DNA from: Bog-473 sp963838835
Lineage (GTDB): Bacteria; Actinomycetota; Acidimicrobiia; Acidimicrobiales; RAAP-2
Reading direction: 5' to 3'
Assembly: GCA_963838835.1 (NCBI GenBank)
Contig: CAWITA010000035.1
Location: 62,001-126,000 of the forward strand
DNA length: 64,000 nucleotides
Made by a program: the position numbers and the translations under genes. Below the pieces are notes generated by a model that saw nothing but the letters and a program-made list of their open reading frames with translations, was not told the origin of the DNA and ran no database searches. The first letter of the stretch is position 1. Each line of letters opens with the position of its first letter. Shown in pieces: positions 1-8,566 of the stretch.

Positions 1-734
1 GCCTTGCACCAGATGAAGTCCTCGATGTCGGGGTGGTCGGCGTCGAGGATGACCATCTTGGCGGCGCGGCGGGTCTTGCCGCCCGACTTGATGGTGCCGG
101 CCGAGGCGTCGGCGCCGCGCATGAAGCTGACCGGGCCCGACGCCGTGCCGCCGCCCTTCAGCAGCTCGTGCGAGGAGCGGATGCGCGACAGGTTGACGCC
201 GGCGCCCGAGCCACCCTTGAAGATGATCGCCCTCCTCGGTGTACCAGTTGAGGATCGAGTCCATCGTGTCCTCGACCGAGAGGATGAAGCACGCCGAGCC
301 CTGCTGCGGCACGCCCTGGCACGCCGATGTTGAACCACACCGGCGAGTTGAACGCCGCCTTCTGGTGGATGATGAGGTGCTTGAGCTCGTGGTGGAAGAC
401 CTCGGCCTCCTCGTCGTCGACGAAGTAGCCGTCCTTGATCCCCCACGCGGTGATCGTGTCGACCACCCGGTCGGCCACCTGGCGCAGCGACCACTCGCGC
501 TCGGCGGTGCCGAGCGTCCCCCGGAAGTACTTCTGGGCCAGGATGTTGGTGGCGTTCACGCTCCAGGACTCGGGCACCTCGACGCCCGAGCTGCTCGAAG
601 GCCACCGTGCCGTCGCGGAAGTTGGTGATCCGGGCGTCGCGCCGCTCCCAGCGCACCTCGTCGTAGGGGTGCACGCCCTCGGTGGTGAAGTGGCGGCGGA
701 TGCCGATCTCGGCTCGCTGCGGGGCGATGGCCAT
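1..734 (-). CDS. nrdJ: Class II (B12-dependent) ribonucleotide reductase NrdJ, N-terminal part, three frame breaks, cut by window edge
   Basis: Reduces ribonucleotides to deoxyribonucleotides using adenosylcobalamin. Read on the minus strand from an ATG at 734 (MAIAPQRAEIGIRRHFTTEG), the family N-terminus is recovered across three frames: the VNATNI..KYFRG block, FNSPVWFNIG, the ACFILSVEDTMDSILNWY block, FKGGSGAGVNLSRIRSS, SFMRGADASAGTIKSGG and DHPDIEDFIW. Frame changes fall near 592, 315 and 230; each is cured by removing one base, two of them inside short G or C runs. No conserved block is lost, so sequencing or consensus error is more likely than a dead gene. The rest of the gene lies beyond base 1. 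A NrdR box lies upstream. Family identity is certain; whether the gene is functional is not shown. Confidence 0.88.
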   Translation of the reverse strand, partial: MAIAPQRAEIGIRRHFTTEGVHPYDEVRWERRDARITNFRDGTVAFEQLGRRGARVLERERHQHPGPEVLPGDARHRRARVVAAPGGRPGGRHDHRVGDQGRLLRRRRGGRGLPPRAQAPHHPPEGGVQLAGVVQHRRARACRSRARRASSSRSRTRWTRSSTGTPRRAIIFKGGSGAGVNLSRIRSSHELLKGGGTASGPVSFMRGADASAGTIKSGGKTRRAAKMVILDADHPDIEDFIWCK

Positions 735-1093
735 GGTCGCTGAGGTCCTCCTCGTTGGCTCGGTCCTGGGGGTCTGCTGCTGTCCTGCTCTGCGTGCTCG
801 TCGGCGCCGTCACACCGCGCCCGATTCCAGCGGAACGGTGTCTCACGGCGCGTCTCCCGATCCGGCGCCCGGGAAGGGCACGAGTCGCCAGACCACAATA
901 TATAGTGGTTGACCCTCCCCCGAGACACGAGATGCTGTGTCATTACAGCACTGTAGTTACGCCCTTGTCAACCAAATCCGTGCACCATCCGTGCAGGTCA
1001 CGGGCTGCTCGCGATGGTTTGCCGCGGGAAGGTGCGCACGCGCCGCCCGGCCCCGGCGCCGAATTGCCGCGAACGGTTAGCGTCAGACCCCTC
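735..1093. other. Divergent intergenic region between nrdJ and glpK
   Basis: 359 bp without a supported gene. It holds the NrdR box (892-909) and a second inverted element, TACAG-CA-CTGTA (944-955), overlapping TGCTGT/ACAGCA (933-950). The stretch 890-970 is markedly more AT-rich than its surroundings, as expected for a divergent promoter region. Confidence 0.6.
892..909. promoter_or_regulatory. NrdR box upstream of nrdJ
   Basis: ACCACAATATATAGTGGT is a perfect palindrome except for its centre. Its core fits the known NrdR consensus (CACWATATATWGTG) exactly. NrdR is the ATP/dATP-sensing repressor of ribonucleotide reductase genes, so its position 158 bp upstream of the nrdJ start fits control of that gene. 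NrdR boxes usually come in pairs. The only other symmetric element here is TACAGCACTGTA at 944-955, which is not a NrdR match. Confidence 0.8.
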
Positions 1094-2643
1094 GTGGCCA
1101 CGGTCGTCGCCATCGATGCCGGCACGACCGGCGTGCGCGCCCTCGTCGTCGACGAGCGAGGCCCGGGTGGCCGACCTCGCCTACCGCGAGCTCACCCAGC
1201 ACTTCCCGCGTCCCGGCTGGGTCGAGCACGATCCCGGCGAGATCTGGGCGGCCGTGCGCGCCACGCTGGCCGAGGTCGGCGCCCGCCTGGCCGCCTCCGG
1301 CGACACCGTGGCGGCCATCGGCATCACCAACCAGCGCGAGACGGTGGTGGCCTTCGACCGCTCGACCGGGCAGCCCCTCCACCGGGCCATCGTCTGGCAG
1401 GACCGCCGCACCGCGGCCATCTGCGCCGAGCTGACGGAGGCCGGCCACCTCCCGCTGGTGCGCGCCACGACCGGCCTGGTGCTCGACCCCTACTTCAGCG
1501 CGACCAAGAGCGGCCTGGCTGCTGCGCTCGGGCGATCTCGGGCTCGCCGCCGACGACCCGAGGCTCTCCTTCTGCACCGTCGACACCTGGGTGCTGTGGA
1601 ACCTGACCGGTGGCACCGGCGGCGGCGTCTACGCCACCGACGCGTCCAACGCCAGCCGCACCCTGCTCCTCGACACGGCGACCCTCGCCTGGTCCGACGA
1701 GCTGTGCGACCTCTTCGGCGTGCCCCAGCCGACCCTGCCCGAGGTGCGCCCGTCGGCCGGGCGCTTCGGCACCGCCGTGCTCGGCGACCTCGGCCCGGCG
1801 TCGGCGTGCTCGACGGCGTCCCCGTCTCGGGCGTGCTCGGCGACCAGCAGGCCGCGCTCTTCGGGCAGGCCTGCTTCGAGCCGGGCATGGTCAAGGTCAC
1901 CTACGGCACCGGCAGCTTCGTGCTGGCCAACGCGGGACCCGAACGACCCGCCCGCGCCCGACGGCCTCACCGTCAGCTGCGCCTGGGACCTCGGCGACGC
2001 ACGCCGACGGCGTGCCCGCCCGCGTGGCCTACGCCCTCGAGGGTTCGACGTTCGTGTCGGGCGCCGCCATCCAGTGGCTGCGCGACGGTCTCGGCATCAT
2101 CGTCGTCGGTCGAGGAGATCGGCCCGCTGGCCTCGTCGGTCCCCGACAGCGGCGGGTCACCTTCGTGCCGGCCCTCACCGGCCTCGGCAGCCCCTGGTGG
2201 GACCCGCAGGCCCGCGGCCTCGTGACCGGCCTCACCCGTGGCGCCGGGCGCGCCGCAGCTGGCGCGCGCCTGCGTCGAGGCGATGGCCTTCCAGGTGCAC
2301 GACATGACCGATGCCATGGCCGCCGCCTCGGCTCACCCACTGTCCGCGCTGCGGGCAGACGGGGGTGCCGCCACCATGGACCTCCTCCTCCAACTGCAGG
2401 CAGAGCAGAGCCGCATGCCCTGTCGCCCGGCCGCGCTCGCTCGAATCGACCGCCCTGGGCGCGGCGACGGTGGCCGGGCTCGCCGAAGGCGTGTGGTCGT
2501 CGGTGGGCGAGCTGGCCGCGCTGTGGGAACCCGCCGACACTTTCGAGCCGGAGCTGCCGTTCGAGCTGGTCGACGCGTTGTACGCCGGCTGGCGCCGCGT
2601 CGTGGAGAAGTCGATGGGATGGGCGCCGACCGAGCCGGCATAA
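1094..2643 (+). CDS. glpK: Glycerol kinase, full length but with about nine frame breaks
   Basis: Phosphorylates glycerol to glycerol-3-phosphate with ATP (FGGY kinase fold). Taken piecewise over all three plus frames, the whole family order is present: VAIDAGTTGVRAL, GITNQRETVVAFDR and VWQDRR, DTWVLWNLTGG, GDQQAALFGQACF, VTYGTGSFVL, AYALEGSTFVSGAAIQWLRD, PALTGLGSPWWDP, LRADGGAATMDLLLQLQA, and a normal C-terminus ending at the TAA at 2641-2643. Breaks lie near 1158, 1515, 1796, 1932, 2003, 2110, 2154, 2250 and 2430. Most are single-base insertions; one, near 1796, looks like a deletion. A decaying gene would not keep every motif, so indel errors are the simplest reading. GTG at 1094 is chosen because family similarity begins there. 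Confidence 0.85.
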
Positions 2644-2767
2644 CGCCAGGCCCGGGGCGAGCATTCGGCCCCACTACCACGATCAGGCCCGAGCGGACAC
2701 AATGGACGGGACCGCGCGACGCGGACGCTGCCGGGCGCTCGCGCCGCCTGAGTGCTGGGAGAGCAAC

Positions 2768-4855
2768 GTGGCACCTCGCCATCCGCGGCTACGGGTCCTC
2801 GACCGCGTGTCCCGTCGCAAGCTGACCAGGTCGCTCGCGGTCGCGGTCGCCAGCCTCACGGTGGTCGGCGGGACCCTCGCCGTCTACGGCACGACCGATG
2901 TCGGCGTGGCGCCCGCCGCCGACACGGTGTTGAACTGCACGGACACCTGGACCGGCAACGGCGGCACGACCGACTGGGGCACCGCGGCCAACTGGAGCAC
3001 CGGGGTACCCAACGACACCGGTGTCGACGCCTGCATCCCGGACGCCACGACGGTCGTCATCGCCGACGCCTCCTTCTCCGTCGGCGAGCTCACGGTGGCG
3101 CGGGGCAGCACGCTGGCCGTCGGCGGCTCCGACACCGGCGGCTCCGGATCGTCAAGCGCCAGCCTGTCGGTCTCGTCTGGCCTGGAGAACGACGGGACCC
3201 TGACCGCCGGGCCGTCGGGACCCGGCCTCTCGACGCTGTCCCTCAACGGTCCCATCACGAACGACGGTGTCCTCGAGGTGTCCGGCGGCGTCACCATCGG
3301 CAACGCCAACGTCTCGGATCTGATCAACACGGGCACCGTTGGTGTTGCACCGGGCGGCGTGCTCTACGTCGGCGGAGCTTCGACCCTGAGCAACGCGTCG
3401 CAAGGACTGCTTGCGTTCGGTATCGACGGGCCGCCGACGTCTCCGTCTGACTACGGCAGGATCACCAACGGGTCGCTCGTCCTCGATGGGACGGTGGCCC
3501 CCGAGCTCGACAACGGGTTCACTCCCCCCGCCGGCGCCGAATACTTCGTCGACGACGGGCCCTCGAGCGGCACCTTCGCCACCGTTCTCAGCGGTGCCCG
3601 GGTGGACTATTCCCACCCGGGGGAGCTTGGCCTCGTGGGCGGTGCCCCGGCGAACGCCACGGCGGTCACGGTCGCCAGCGCGGCTCCGACGTCGGTCTTC
3701 GGACAAGAGGTGCCGGTCACGGCCACGGTCACCTCCTCGTCGGGGACCAGCCCGACCGGCTGGGTCGCGTTCCGCGCCGGCGCCGTTCTGTTGGGCAGCG
3801 CCCCGGTGGTGACCGCGGCCGGGGTGAGTTCCGCCACCCTCGATACCTCGGACCTGCCCGTGGGATCCGACTCCGTCACCGCGGCATACGGCGGAGACCT
3901 CTTCGATGGCGCCGCCACCTCCCCCGTCCTCCGCCAAGTGGTGCACCCGGACTCGTCGAACCTCGCGCTCGAGCCCTCGCTCACCAACCCCGCTCCGGAC
4001 CAGCCGGTCAGCTACACGGCGACGGTGTCGCCGGCCGCGCCGGGCGCCGGCGCCCCGGCCGGCACCGTCTCGTTGACCGACGACGGCATCCCCGTCGCCG
4101 GCTGCCAGTCGCTGACCCTCCCGTCGAGCGGCCCCTCGCAGGTCACCTGCAGCGAGACCTACGGATCCGATGCAACCCACGCCATCGTGGCCACCTACAG
4201 CGGGGACGCCGACTTTCTGACGGCGACGGCAGACGTCGACGAGACCGTGGCGCCGCTGCCGAGCACCACGTCGGTGACGGTCTCGTCGAGCAGTTTGACC
4301 TACGGCGAGGCCATCTCTTTTACGGCCACCGTGGAGCCGACCGCGGGGACCGAGGACCCCACGGGGAGCGTCACGTTCACCGACAACGGCGCGGCGCTCG
4401 GCACATCGATTCTGACCACGACGGGGGGGGTGACCACCACGAGCATGCTCACCACCACGCTGCCACTGGGCCGCAACGCCATCGCGGCCTCGTACGGCGG
4501 AGACGCCGACGTCGCAGCCAGCTCGTCGACAGCGGCGCCGGTGACCGTGAGCCAAGCGCCGACCGTCCTCGGCCTTGGGAGCTCGCTCGACCCCGCGCTC
4601 CCCGGGCAGCCCGTCACGTTCACCGCAAGCGTGTTCCCCGCGACCGGGTCCGGGGAGACCGGCACGGTCACCTTCTTCGCCGACGGCACAGCCCTCGGCA
4701 GCGCCAGCGTCTCGAACGGCCAGGCCGCCCTCATCGCCTCCTCCCTCCCGGTCGGGACCGACTCCATCACCGCCACCTACAGCGGGGACGTGTCCTTCGC
4801 CGGGAGCGCCACTCCGAGCCCCTGGTCCCAGGAGGTCGATCCACTTTCCGGGTGA
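2768..4855 (+). CDS. Secreted protein with four bacterial Ig-like repeats
   Basis: About 695 aa. Starts at GTG 2768, about 6 nt after a GGGAG Shine-Dalgarno. A basic N-region (RRKLTR) and a hydrophobic core (SLAVAVASLTVVGGTLAVYG) form a signal peptide. Residues about 55-290 contain a TWTGNGGTTDWGTAANWSTG opening followed by a Gly/Ser/Thr-rich beta-solenoid-like stretch, typical of surface adhesins. Then come four Big_3/Ig-like repeats of 90-100 residues, each ending in a variant of SITATYSGDxxFxxS. No sortase signal, transmembrane helix or other C-terminal anchor follows the last repeat, so it is either released or held non-covalently. No enzymatic domain is visible. An upstream in-frame ATG at 2702 is possible but would put 22 residues before the signal peptide. 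Confidence 0.75.
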   Translation: MAPRHPRLRVLDRVSRRKLTRSLAVAVASLTVVGGTLAVYGTTDVGVAPAADTVLNCTDTWTGNGGTTDWGTAANWSTGVPNDTGVDACIPDATTVVIADASFSVGELTVARGSTLAVGGSDTGGSGSSSASLSVSSGLENDGTLTAGPSGPGLSTLSLNGPITNDGVLEVSGGVTIGNANVSDLINTGTVGVAPGGVLYVGGASTLSNASQGLLAFGIDGPPTSPSDYGRITNGSLVLDGTVAPELDNGFTPPAGAEYFVDDGPSSGTFATVLSGARVDYSHPGELGLVGGAPANATAVTVASAAPTSVFGQEVPVTATVTSSSGTSPTGWVAFRAGAVLLGSAPVVTAAGVSSATLDTSDLPVGSDSVTAAYGGDLFDGAATSPVLRQVVHPDSSNLALEPSLTNPAPDQPVSYTATVSPAAPGAGAPAGTVSLTDDGIPVAGCQSLTLPSSGPSQVTCSETYGSDATHAIVATYSGDADFLTATADVDETVAPLPSTTSVTVSSSSLTYGEAISFTATVEPTAGTEDPTGSVTFTDNGAALGTSILTTTGGVTTTSMLTTTLPLGRNAIAASYGGDADVAASSSTAAPVTVSQAPTVLGLGSSLDPALPGQPVTFTASVFPATGSGETGTVTFFADGTALGSASVSNGQAALIASSLPVGTDSITATYSGDVSFAGSATPSPWSQEVDPLSG

Positions 4856-4870
4856 GCCCGGCCGCTGCCG

Positions 4871-4904
4871 CGAAATAAAGCAAGGAGATCCTTGTTATAT
4901 TTCG
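4871..4904. terminator. Interrupted inverted repeat after the Ig-repeat gene
   Basis: CGAAATA...CAAGGA/TCCTTG...TATTTCG forms an imperfect hairpin 15 bp after the stop codon, in an unusually AT-rich island. There is no T-tract, so it may be a factor-independent stop or an mRNA 3' stabiliser. It could equally be part of the promoter region of the SDR gene that starts at 4943. Confidence 0.4.
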
Positions 4905-4942
4905 GGTAGGAGCGGACCCACCGCTCGGAAGGGTGGGGTGCC

Positions 4943-5659
4943 ATGAGCGTGGCGATCGTGACAGGAGCATCTCGGGGTCTCGGGAAGGCACTGGCGGCGG
5001 GGCTGGCACGGCAGGGGTGGTCGCTCGTGGTCGACGGCCGCGACCGAACCACGCTCGATGCTGCGGCCGATCTCGCGCGCGCCCACGCTGCACCGGGCGG
5101 GCGCGTCGTCGCTTTGCGGGGCGACATCACCGACATCGAGCACCGACAGAACCTCGTCGGCGCCGCCTTCGACCTCGGTGGCCTCGACCTGGTGGTCAAC
5201 AACGCAGGTACGCTCGGTGCGGCGCCGCTCCCGTCGCTGGCCGACTACCCCCTGGGTGATCTGCGCGTCGCCTTCGAAGTCAACGTCGTGGCGCCGCTCG
5301 GCCTCCTGCAAGAGGCCCTCCCGCTGCTGCTCGACGCTCCCCACCCCCGCGTGCTGAACGTGACATCGGATGCCGCCGTGGAGGCCTACGAGGGCTGGGG
5401 CGGCTACGGCGCCGGGAAGGCCGCGCTGGAGCATCTCGGTGCCGTGCTGGCGGTGGAGTTCCCCGCGTTGACCGTCTGGTCCGTCGACCCCGGCGATCTC
5501 CGCACCGCGATGCACCAGGCCGCGTTCCCCGGCGAGGACATCTCGGACCGGCCCGAGCCCGCCACCGTCGTGCCCGCCTTCGTCGATCTGATCGGGAGCG
5601 ACCGCCCCAGCGGGCGCTACCGCGCCGCCGATCTGCTCGCTGCGGGAGCGGTGGCATGA
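4943..5659 (+). CDS. Short-chain dehydrogenase/reductase (SDR)
   Basis: 238 aa classical SDR, an NAD(P)-dependent oxidoreductase of unknown substrate. Visible are the cofactor glycine motif TGASRGLG near residues 8-15, the structural NNAG near residue 90, and the catalytic set Ser (NVTSDAAVE), Tyr and Lys (YGAGK) at about 135-155. The ATG follows a GAAGGGTGGGG Shine-Dalgarno. Its stop overlaps the next start (ATGA), so it is translationally coupled to queA and probably heads a three-gene operon. Nothing in the sequence identifies the substrate. Confidence 0.85.
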   Translation: MSVAIVTGASRGLGKALAAGLARQGWSLVVDGRDRTTLDAAADLARAHAAPGGRVVALRGDITDIEHRQNLVGAAFDLGGLDLVVNNAGTLGAAPLPSLADYPLGDLRVAFEVNVVAPLGLLQEALPLLLDAPHPRVLNVTSDAAVEAYEGWGGYGAGKAALEHLGAVLAVEFPALTVWSVDPGDLRTAMHQAAFPGEDISDRPEPATVVPAFVDLIGSDRPSGRYRAADLLAAGAVA

Positions 5660-6756
5660 CCGCGCTGACGGCGCCGCTCCTCGATGACGCGCCCGCCACC
5701 CGTGCTCGCTTCCCCGAGCTGCATCCGCTCTCCTTCTCGTTGCCCCCGGAGCTCGAGGCGCCCTCGCCGGCCGAGAGCCGCGGCATGACCCGTGACTCGG
5801 TGCGCATGCTCGTGGCGACCAAGTCGGACGGGTCGCTGCTGCACTCGCACTTCTCCGAGCTGCCCCGCTTCCTCGACGAAGGCGACCTGGTGGTCATCAA
5901 CACGTCGGCGACCCTGGCGGCCGAGCTCGACGGCACGGCGGCCGACGGAACGGACGTCCAGGTGCACCTGTCGACCCAACTGCCCGCCGGCCTGTGGACG
6001 GTGGAGGTCCGCCGAGACGGGCAGGCACACCTGGCCGCAGCCGCAGGCGATGTCGTCCGCTTGGCGGAGGGCGCCAAGGTCGCGCTCTTGGCCCCCTACT
6101 CCCCCGGTCCCGGCGGGGTCGGCGTCCGACTCTGGGTCTCCAGGATCGAGACGCCCGAAGGTCTGCACAACTTCTTGGCCCGCCACGGACGGCCCATCCG
6201 CTACGGCTACGTGCGCGCCAACTACCCCATCGCGGCCTATCAGAACGTGTACGCGACCGAGCCCGGATCGGCCGAGATGCCAAGCGCCGGACGCCCGTTC
6301 ACGCCCGAGGTGCTGACGCGACTGGTCGCCAAGGGAGTCGGCGTGGTACCGGTCCTCTTGCACACCGGGGTCGCATCGCTCGAGGCCAGCGAACCGCCCT
6401 ACGCCGAGTACTTCAGGGTCTCGCTGGCGACGGCGCATCGCATCAACGACACCCGCCGCTCCGGCGGGCGCGTGATCGCCATCGGCACGACGGTGGTGCG
6501 CGCGCTCGAGTCCGTGGTCGACGAGCATGGGCACGTGCACCCGAGCGAGGGATGGACCGAGACGGTCGTGTCACCCGACCGGCCCGTGCGCTCCATCGAC
6601 GGGTTCCTCACCGGCTGGCACGAGCCGGAGGCGTCGCACCTGGCCATGCTCGAGGCGATCGCGGGGCGACCGCTCCTCGAGGCTTCCTACGCGGCGGCGC
6701 TGGCGGAGGGCTACCTCTGGCACGAGTTCGGCGACGTCCACCTCATCGTGCCGTGA
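5656..6756 (+). CDS. queA: QueA-type S-adenosylmethionine:tRNA ribosyltransferase-isomerase
   Basis: 366 aa. QueA transfers the ribosyl part of SAM to preQ1 at the tRNA wobble base in queuosine synthesis. Family blocks are clear: GDLVVINTSATLAAEL, RYGYVRANYPIAAYQNVYA, PSAGRPFTPEVL, HTGVASLE, YFRVSLATAHRIN, GGRVIAIGTTVVRALES and GFLTGWHEPEASHLAMLEAI. PSAGRPFT replaces the usual PTAGLHFT, a divergence consistent with the actinobacterial branch of the family. No tgt, queG or preQ1 synthesis gene is in the window, so the classical role is not supported by context. It overlaps both neighbours by 4 bp. Confidence 0.85.
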   Translation: MTALTAPLLDDAPATRARFPELHPLSFSLPPELEAPSPAESRGMTRDSVRMLVATKSDGSLLHSHFSELPRFLDEGDLVVINTSATLAAELDGTAADGTDVQVHLSTQLPAGLWTVEVRRDGQAHLAAAAGDVVRLAEGAKVALLAPYSPGPGGVGVRLWVSRIETPEGLHNFLARHGRPIRYGYVRANYPIAAYQNVYATEPGSAEMPSAGRPFTPEVLTRLVAKGVGVVPVLLHTGVASLEASEPPYAEYFRVSLATAHRINDTRRSGGRVIAIGTTVVRALESVVDEHGHVHPSEGWTETVVSPDRPVRSIDGFLTGWHEPEASHLAMLEAIAGRPLLEASYAAALAEGYLWHEFGDVHLIVP

Positions 6757-7442
6757 CCCCGGACCCCTCGACGCAAACCGAGACCTCCCGGGCGGACTCC
6801 CCACTGCAACAACTGCCGACGACACGGCGCGCCATCCTCAACTTGTTGAAGCGCCAGGGGCCGCTCGACGCGTCCGCCGTGGCCAAGGCACTCTCGCTCA
6901 CGACCGCCGCCATCCGGCTGCAACTGAGCCGGCTCGAGGAGGACGGGCTCCTCGTGCATCGCGACGAGCCTGCCGCCGACACTCGGCGGGGACGGCCACG
7001 ACACGTCTACGAGCTGACCTCGGCGGCCGAGGCCCTCTACCCGAAGCGCTACGGCGACCTGACGACGGAGCTCCTCGGCTACCTGGGCGGTCCGGACGCG
7101 ACCCAGGTCGACGAGCTCTTCGAGGCCCGGCGCAGGCGGCGGGTCGCGGGCGCACTGCCACGGACCGCCAACCGCCCCTTCGACGAGCAGGTCGCCGCGC
7201 TGACCGCCATCTTGGACGAGGACGGCTACCTGGCCGAGGCCGAGCGGCTCCCGGACGGCAGTTGGCGGATCACGGAGCACAACTGCGCGATCCTCACCGT
7301 CGCCCACGGGTTCGGACAGGCCTGCACGAGCGAGCTCGCCTTCATTCGCGACGCCCTCCCCGGCGCGACGGTGCGTCGCGTGGCGCACCTGATGGACGGG
7401 GCGCACGTGTGCGCCTACGTCGTCAGCCCGCCGGCGTCGTAG
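6753..7442 (+). CDS. Winged-helix regulator of the SufR/COG2345 type with a Cys-rich C-terminal domain
   Basis: 229 aa, starting at GTG 6753, which overlaps the queA stop (GTGA). Residues about 25-95 form a winged helix (TRRAILNLLKRQGPLDASAV, AAIRLQLSRLEEDGLL, RRGRPRHVYELT). The C-terminal part carries the family signature EHNCAI..VAHGFGQACTSE...VRRVAHLMDGAHVCAYVV. Its three cysteines sit where SufR proteins ligate an Fe-S cluster or sense redox state. SufR represses Fe-S assembly genes, but no suf genes are present here. Coupling to SDR and queA suggests that it regulates its own operon, which is inference. Confidence 0.75.
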   Translation: MTPDPSTQTETSRADSPLQQLPTTRRAILNLLKRQGPLDASAVAKALSLTTAAIRLQLSRLEEDGLLVHRDEPAADTRRGRPRHVYELTSAAEALYPKRYGDLTTELLGYLGGPDATQVDELFEARRRRRVAGALPRTANRPFDEQVAALTAILDEDGYLAEAERLPDGSWRITEHNCAILTVAHGFGQACTSELAFIRDALPGATVRRVAHLMDGAHVCAYVVSPPAS

Positions 7443-7683
7443 AGTCTGCCTCCCGGATCTCGAGGACCGACGCTCCGTCGACCTCGTGGATCTCACTCTC
7501 CAACAGCTCAATCAGATGATGGCCGCCGATCTCGACGACGAACTCGTCGACGGCCTGGCCCTCCTCCCGCTCGAGGATGTTGATGGCCACGATGTCACCC
7601 CCGACGGCCCCGATCCGGCTGGCCACCAGGCCAAGGGCGCCGGGCCGGTCAGGGAGCGCGATCCGCACGACATAGCCGGGCAT
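7423..7683 (-). CDS. Single ACT-domain protein
   Basis: 86 aa. Opens with YVVRIALPDRPGALGLVASR, the typical first strand and helix of a ligand-binding ACT domain, and continues through GGDIVAINILERE and VDEFVVEIGG. A stand-alone ACT domain usually senses an amino acid or regulates a partner enzyme; the ligand cannot be read from the sequence. It converges on the SufR-like gene, and their 3' ends overlap by 20 bp. It has no Shine-Dalgarno and looks leaderless. Confidence 0.75.
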   Translation of the reverse strand: MPGYVVRIALPDRPGALGLVASRIGAVGGDIVAINILEREEGQAVDEFVVEIGGHHLIELLESEIHEVDGASVLEIREADSTTPAG

Positions 7684-7690
7684 GCGAGAG

Positions 7691-7696
7691 ACGTTA
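7691..7696 (-). promoter_or_regulatory. -10 box TAACGT for a leaderless ACT-domain mRNA
   Basis: On the minus strand TAACGT is followed by 7 nt and then the ATG at 7683. This is the TANNNT spacing seen before leaderless actinobacterial genes. No Shine-Dalgarno is present. Confidence 0.5.
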
Positions 7697-7757
7697 GGCG
7701 GTCAATGTGAACTGGCTGTTTCAGAACGCTTACGAATCGTCGGTCCAGCGGATTCTC

Positions 7758-8477
7758 TCAGGCAGCGGCCGCTCCCGGACGTGAGGGCACGTATTCGTCG
7801 ATGTACTCGCGCTCCGACAGCCGGGCGATCTCACGCATCAACCGGTCGGTGAAGTCACGGCACTGCGTGTGGTCGTGGTTCTCGAGCGGGTCAGCCGGAT
7901 TGGCGGGCGGGTCCATCTGCATCGGTGCGCCGAAGCGGATGGTCACCGTCTTGAAGGGTCGCATGAACTTGGAGTTGACCGGCTGCACCTCGACTGTCCC
8001 GATGACACCGACAGGGATGACGGGCACCCCGCACTCGCGCGACAGCCTGGTCACCCCGGTCCGCCCTTTGTGCACGTACTGGTCGAGCGTGCGGGTGCCT
8101 TCGGGGTACAGACCGAGGATGCGTCCCTTGCCCAAGACGTCGTTGCGGGCCGTCTCGAGCGCCCGCTCCGACGCACTCCCGCCGGTGCGACGGATCGGGA
8201 TCTGGCCGGCGGCCCGGAAGAACCATGCCGTCTTCCACGAGTCGAAATACTCGGCCTTGGCGAGGAAGGTCACCCTGCGCCTCACCACCAAAGGTATGAA
8301 GAACGAGTCGCAAAAGGACTGGTGGTTCGCCGCCAGCACCGCCGGCCCGTGCCGGGGGATGTTGTCCCGCCCCTCCACCTTGACACGAAACAGAAGAAAG
8401 AAGATCGGGCTCAGAACGGCCTTGAGCACCCAGTACGTCACAAAGGAAAAGGTAGCCCTCAACGGCCGGTGCCGCAC
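7758..8477 (-). CDS. 1-acyl-sn-glycerol-3-phosphate acyltransferase (PlsC family)
   Basis: 239 aa membrane-associated acyltransferase that acylates lysophosphatidate or a related acceptor in phospholipid synthesis. The N-terminus has a hydrophobic segment (YWVLKAVLSPIFFLLF). The catalytic HX4D motif is NHQSFCD at about residue 52, and the phosphate-binding motif is YPEGTRT at about 124. Motif IV (VPVIPVGVIGT) is also present. The start is GTG at 8477. It is divergent from the SMP-30 gene, with 13-bp repeats between them. Confidence 0.85.
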   Translation of the reverse strand: MRHRPLRATFSFVTYWVLKAVLSPIFFLLFRVKVEGRDNIPRHGPAVLAANHQSFCDSFFIPLVVRRRVTFLAKAEYFDSWKTAWFFRAAGQIPIRRTGGSASERALETARNDVLGKGRILGLYPEGTRTLDQYVHKGRTGVTRLSRECGVPVIPVGVIGTVEVQPVNSKFMRPFKTVTIRFGAPMQMDPPANPADPLENHDHTQCRDFTDRLMREIARLSEREYIDEYVPSRPGAAAA

Positions 8478-8492
8478 CGGACGGCGCGCTGT

Positions 8493-8530
8493 GCTGTACT
8501 GCGGGGCTGTACTGCGGGGCTGTACTGCGA
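8493..8530. repeat. Three tandem copies of a 13-bp unit between plsC and the SMP-30 gene
   Basis: The unit GCTGTACTGCGGG occurs at 8493-8505 and 8506-8518. A third copy with a changed end runs from 8519 to 8530. The array lies in the 89-bp gap between divergent start codons, so it could act as an operator or be a slipped duplication. Confidence 0.7.
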
Positions 8531-8566
8531 GCCGATCATCCCGAATCCGGACACCGGAGGTGCGCT

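Noticed and set aside
1..2643. Programmed frameshifting or a recoding system in nrdJ and glpK
   Set aside because: Breaks are numerous, differ in context, and recur in unrelated genes across the window; no slippery heptamer or shared signal is seen. Indel error is simpler.
1610..2767. The Ig-repeat protein extended upstream as a 1081-aa protein
   Set aside because: The upstream part is glpK read in shifted frames; the signal peptide begins after GTG 2768.
3152..4555. Long antisense frames opposite the Ig-repeat gene and many others
   Set aside because: High-GC DNA gives long open frames in shadow; these are Arg/Gly/His-rich with no motifs.
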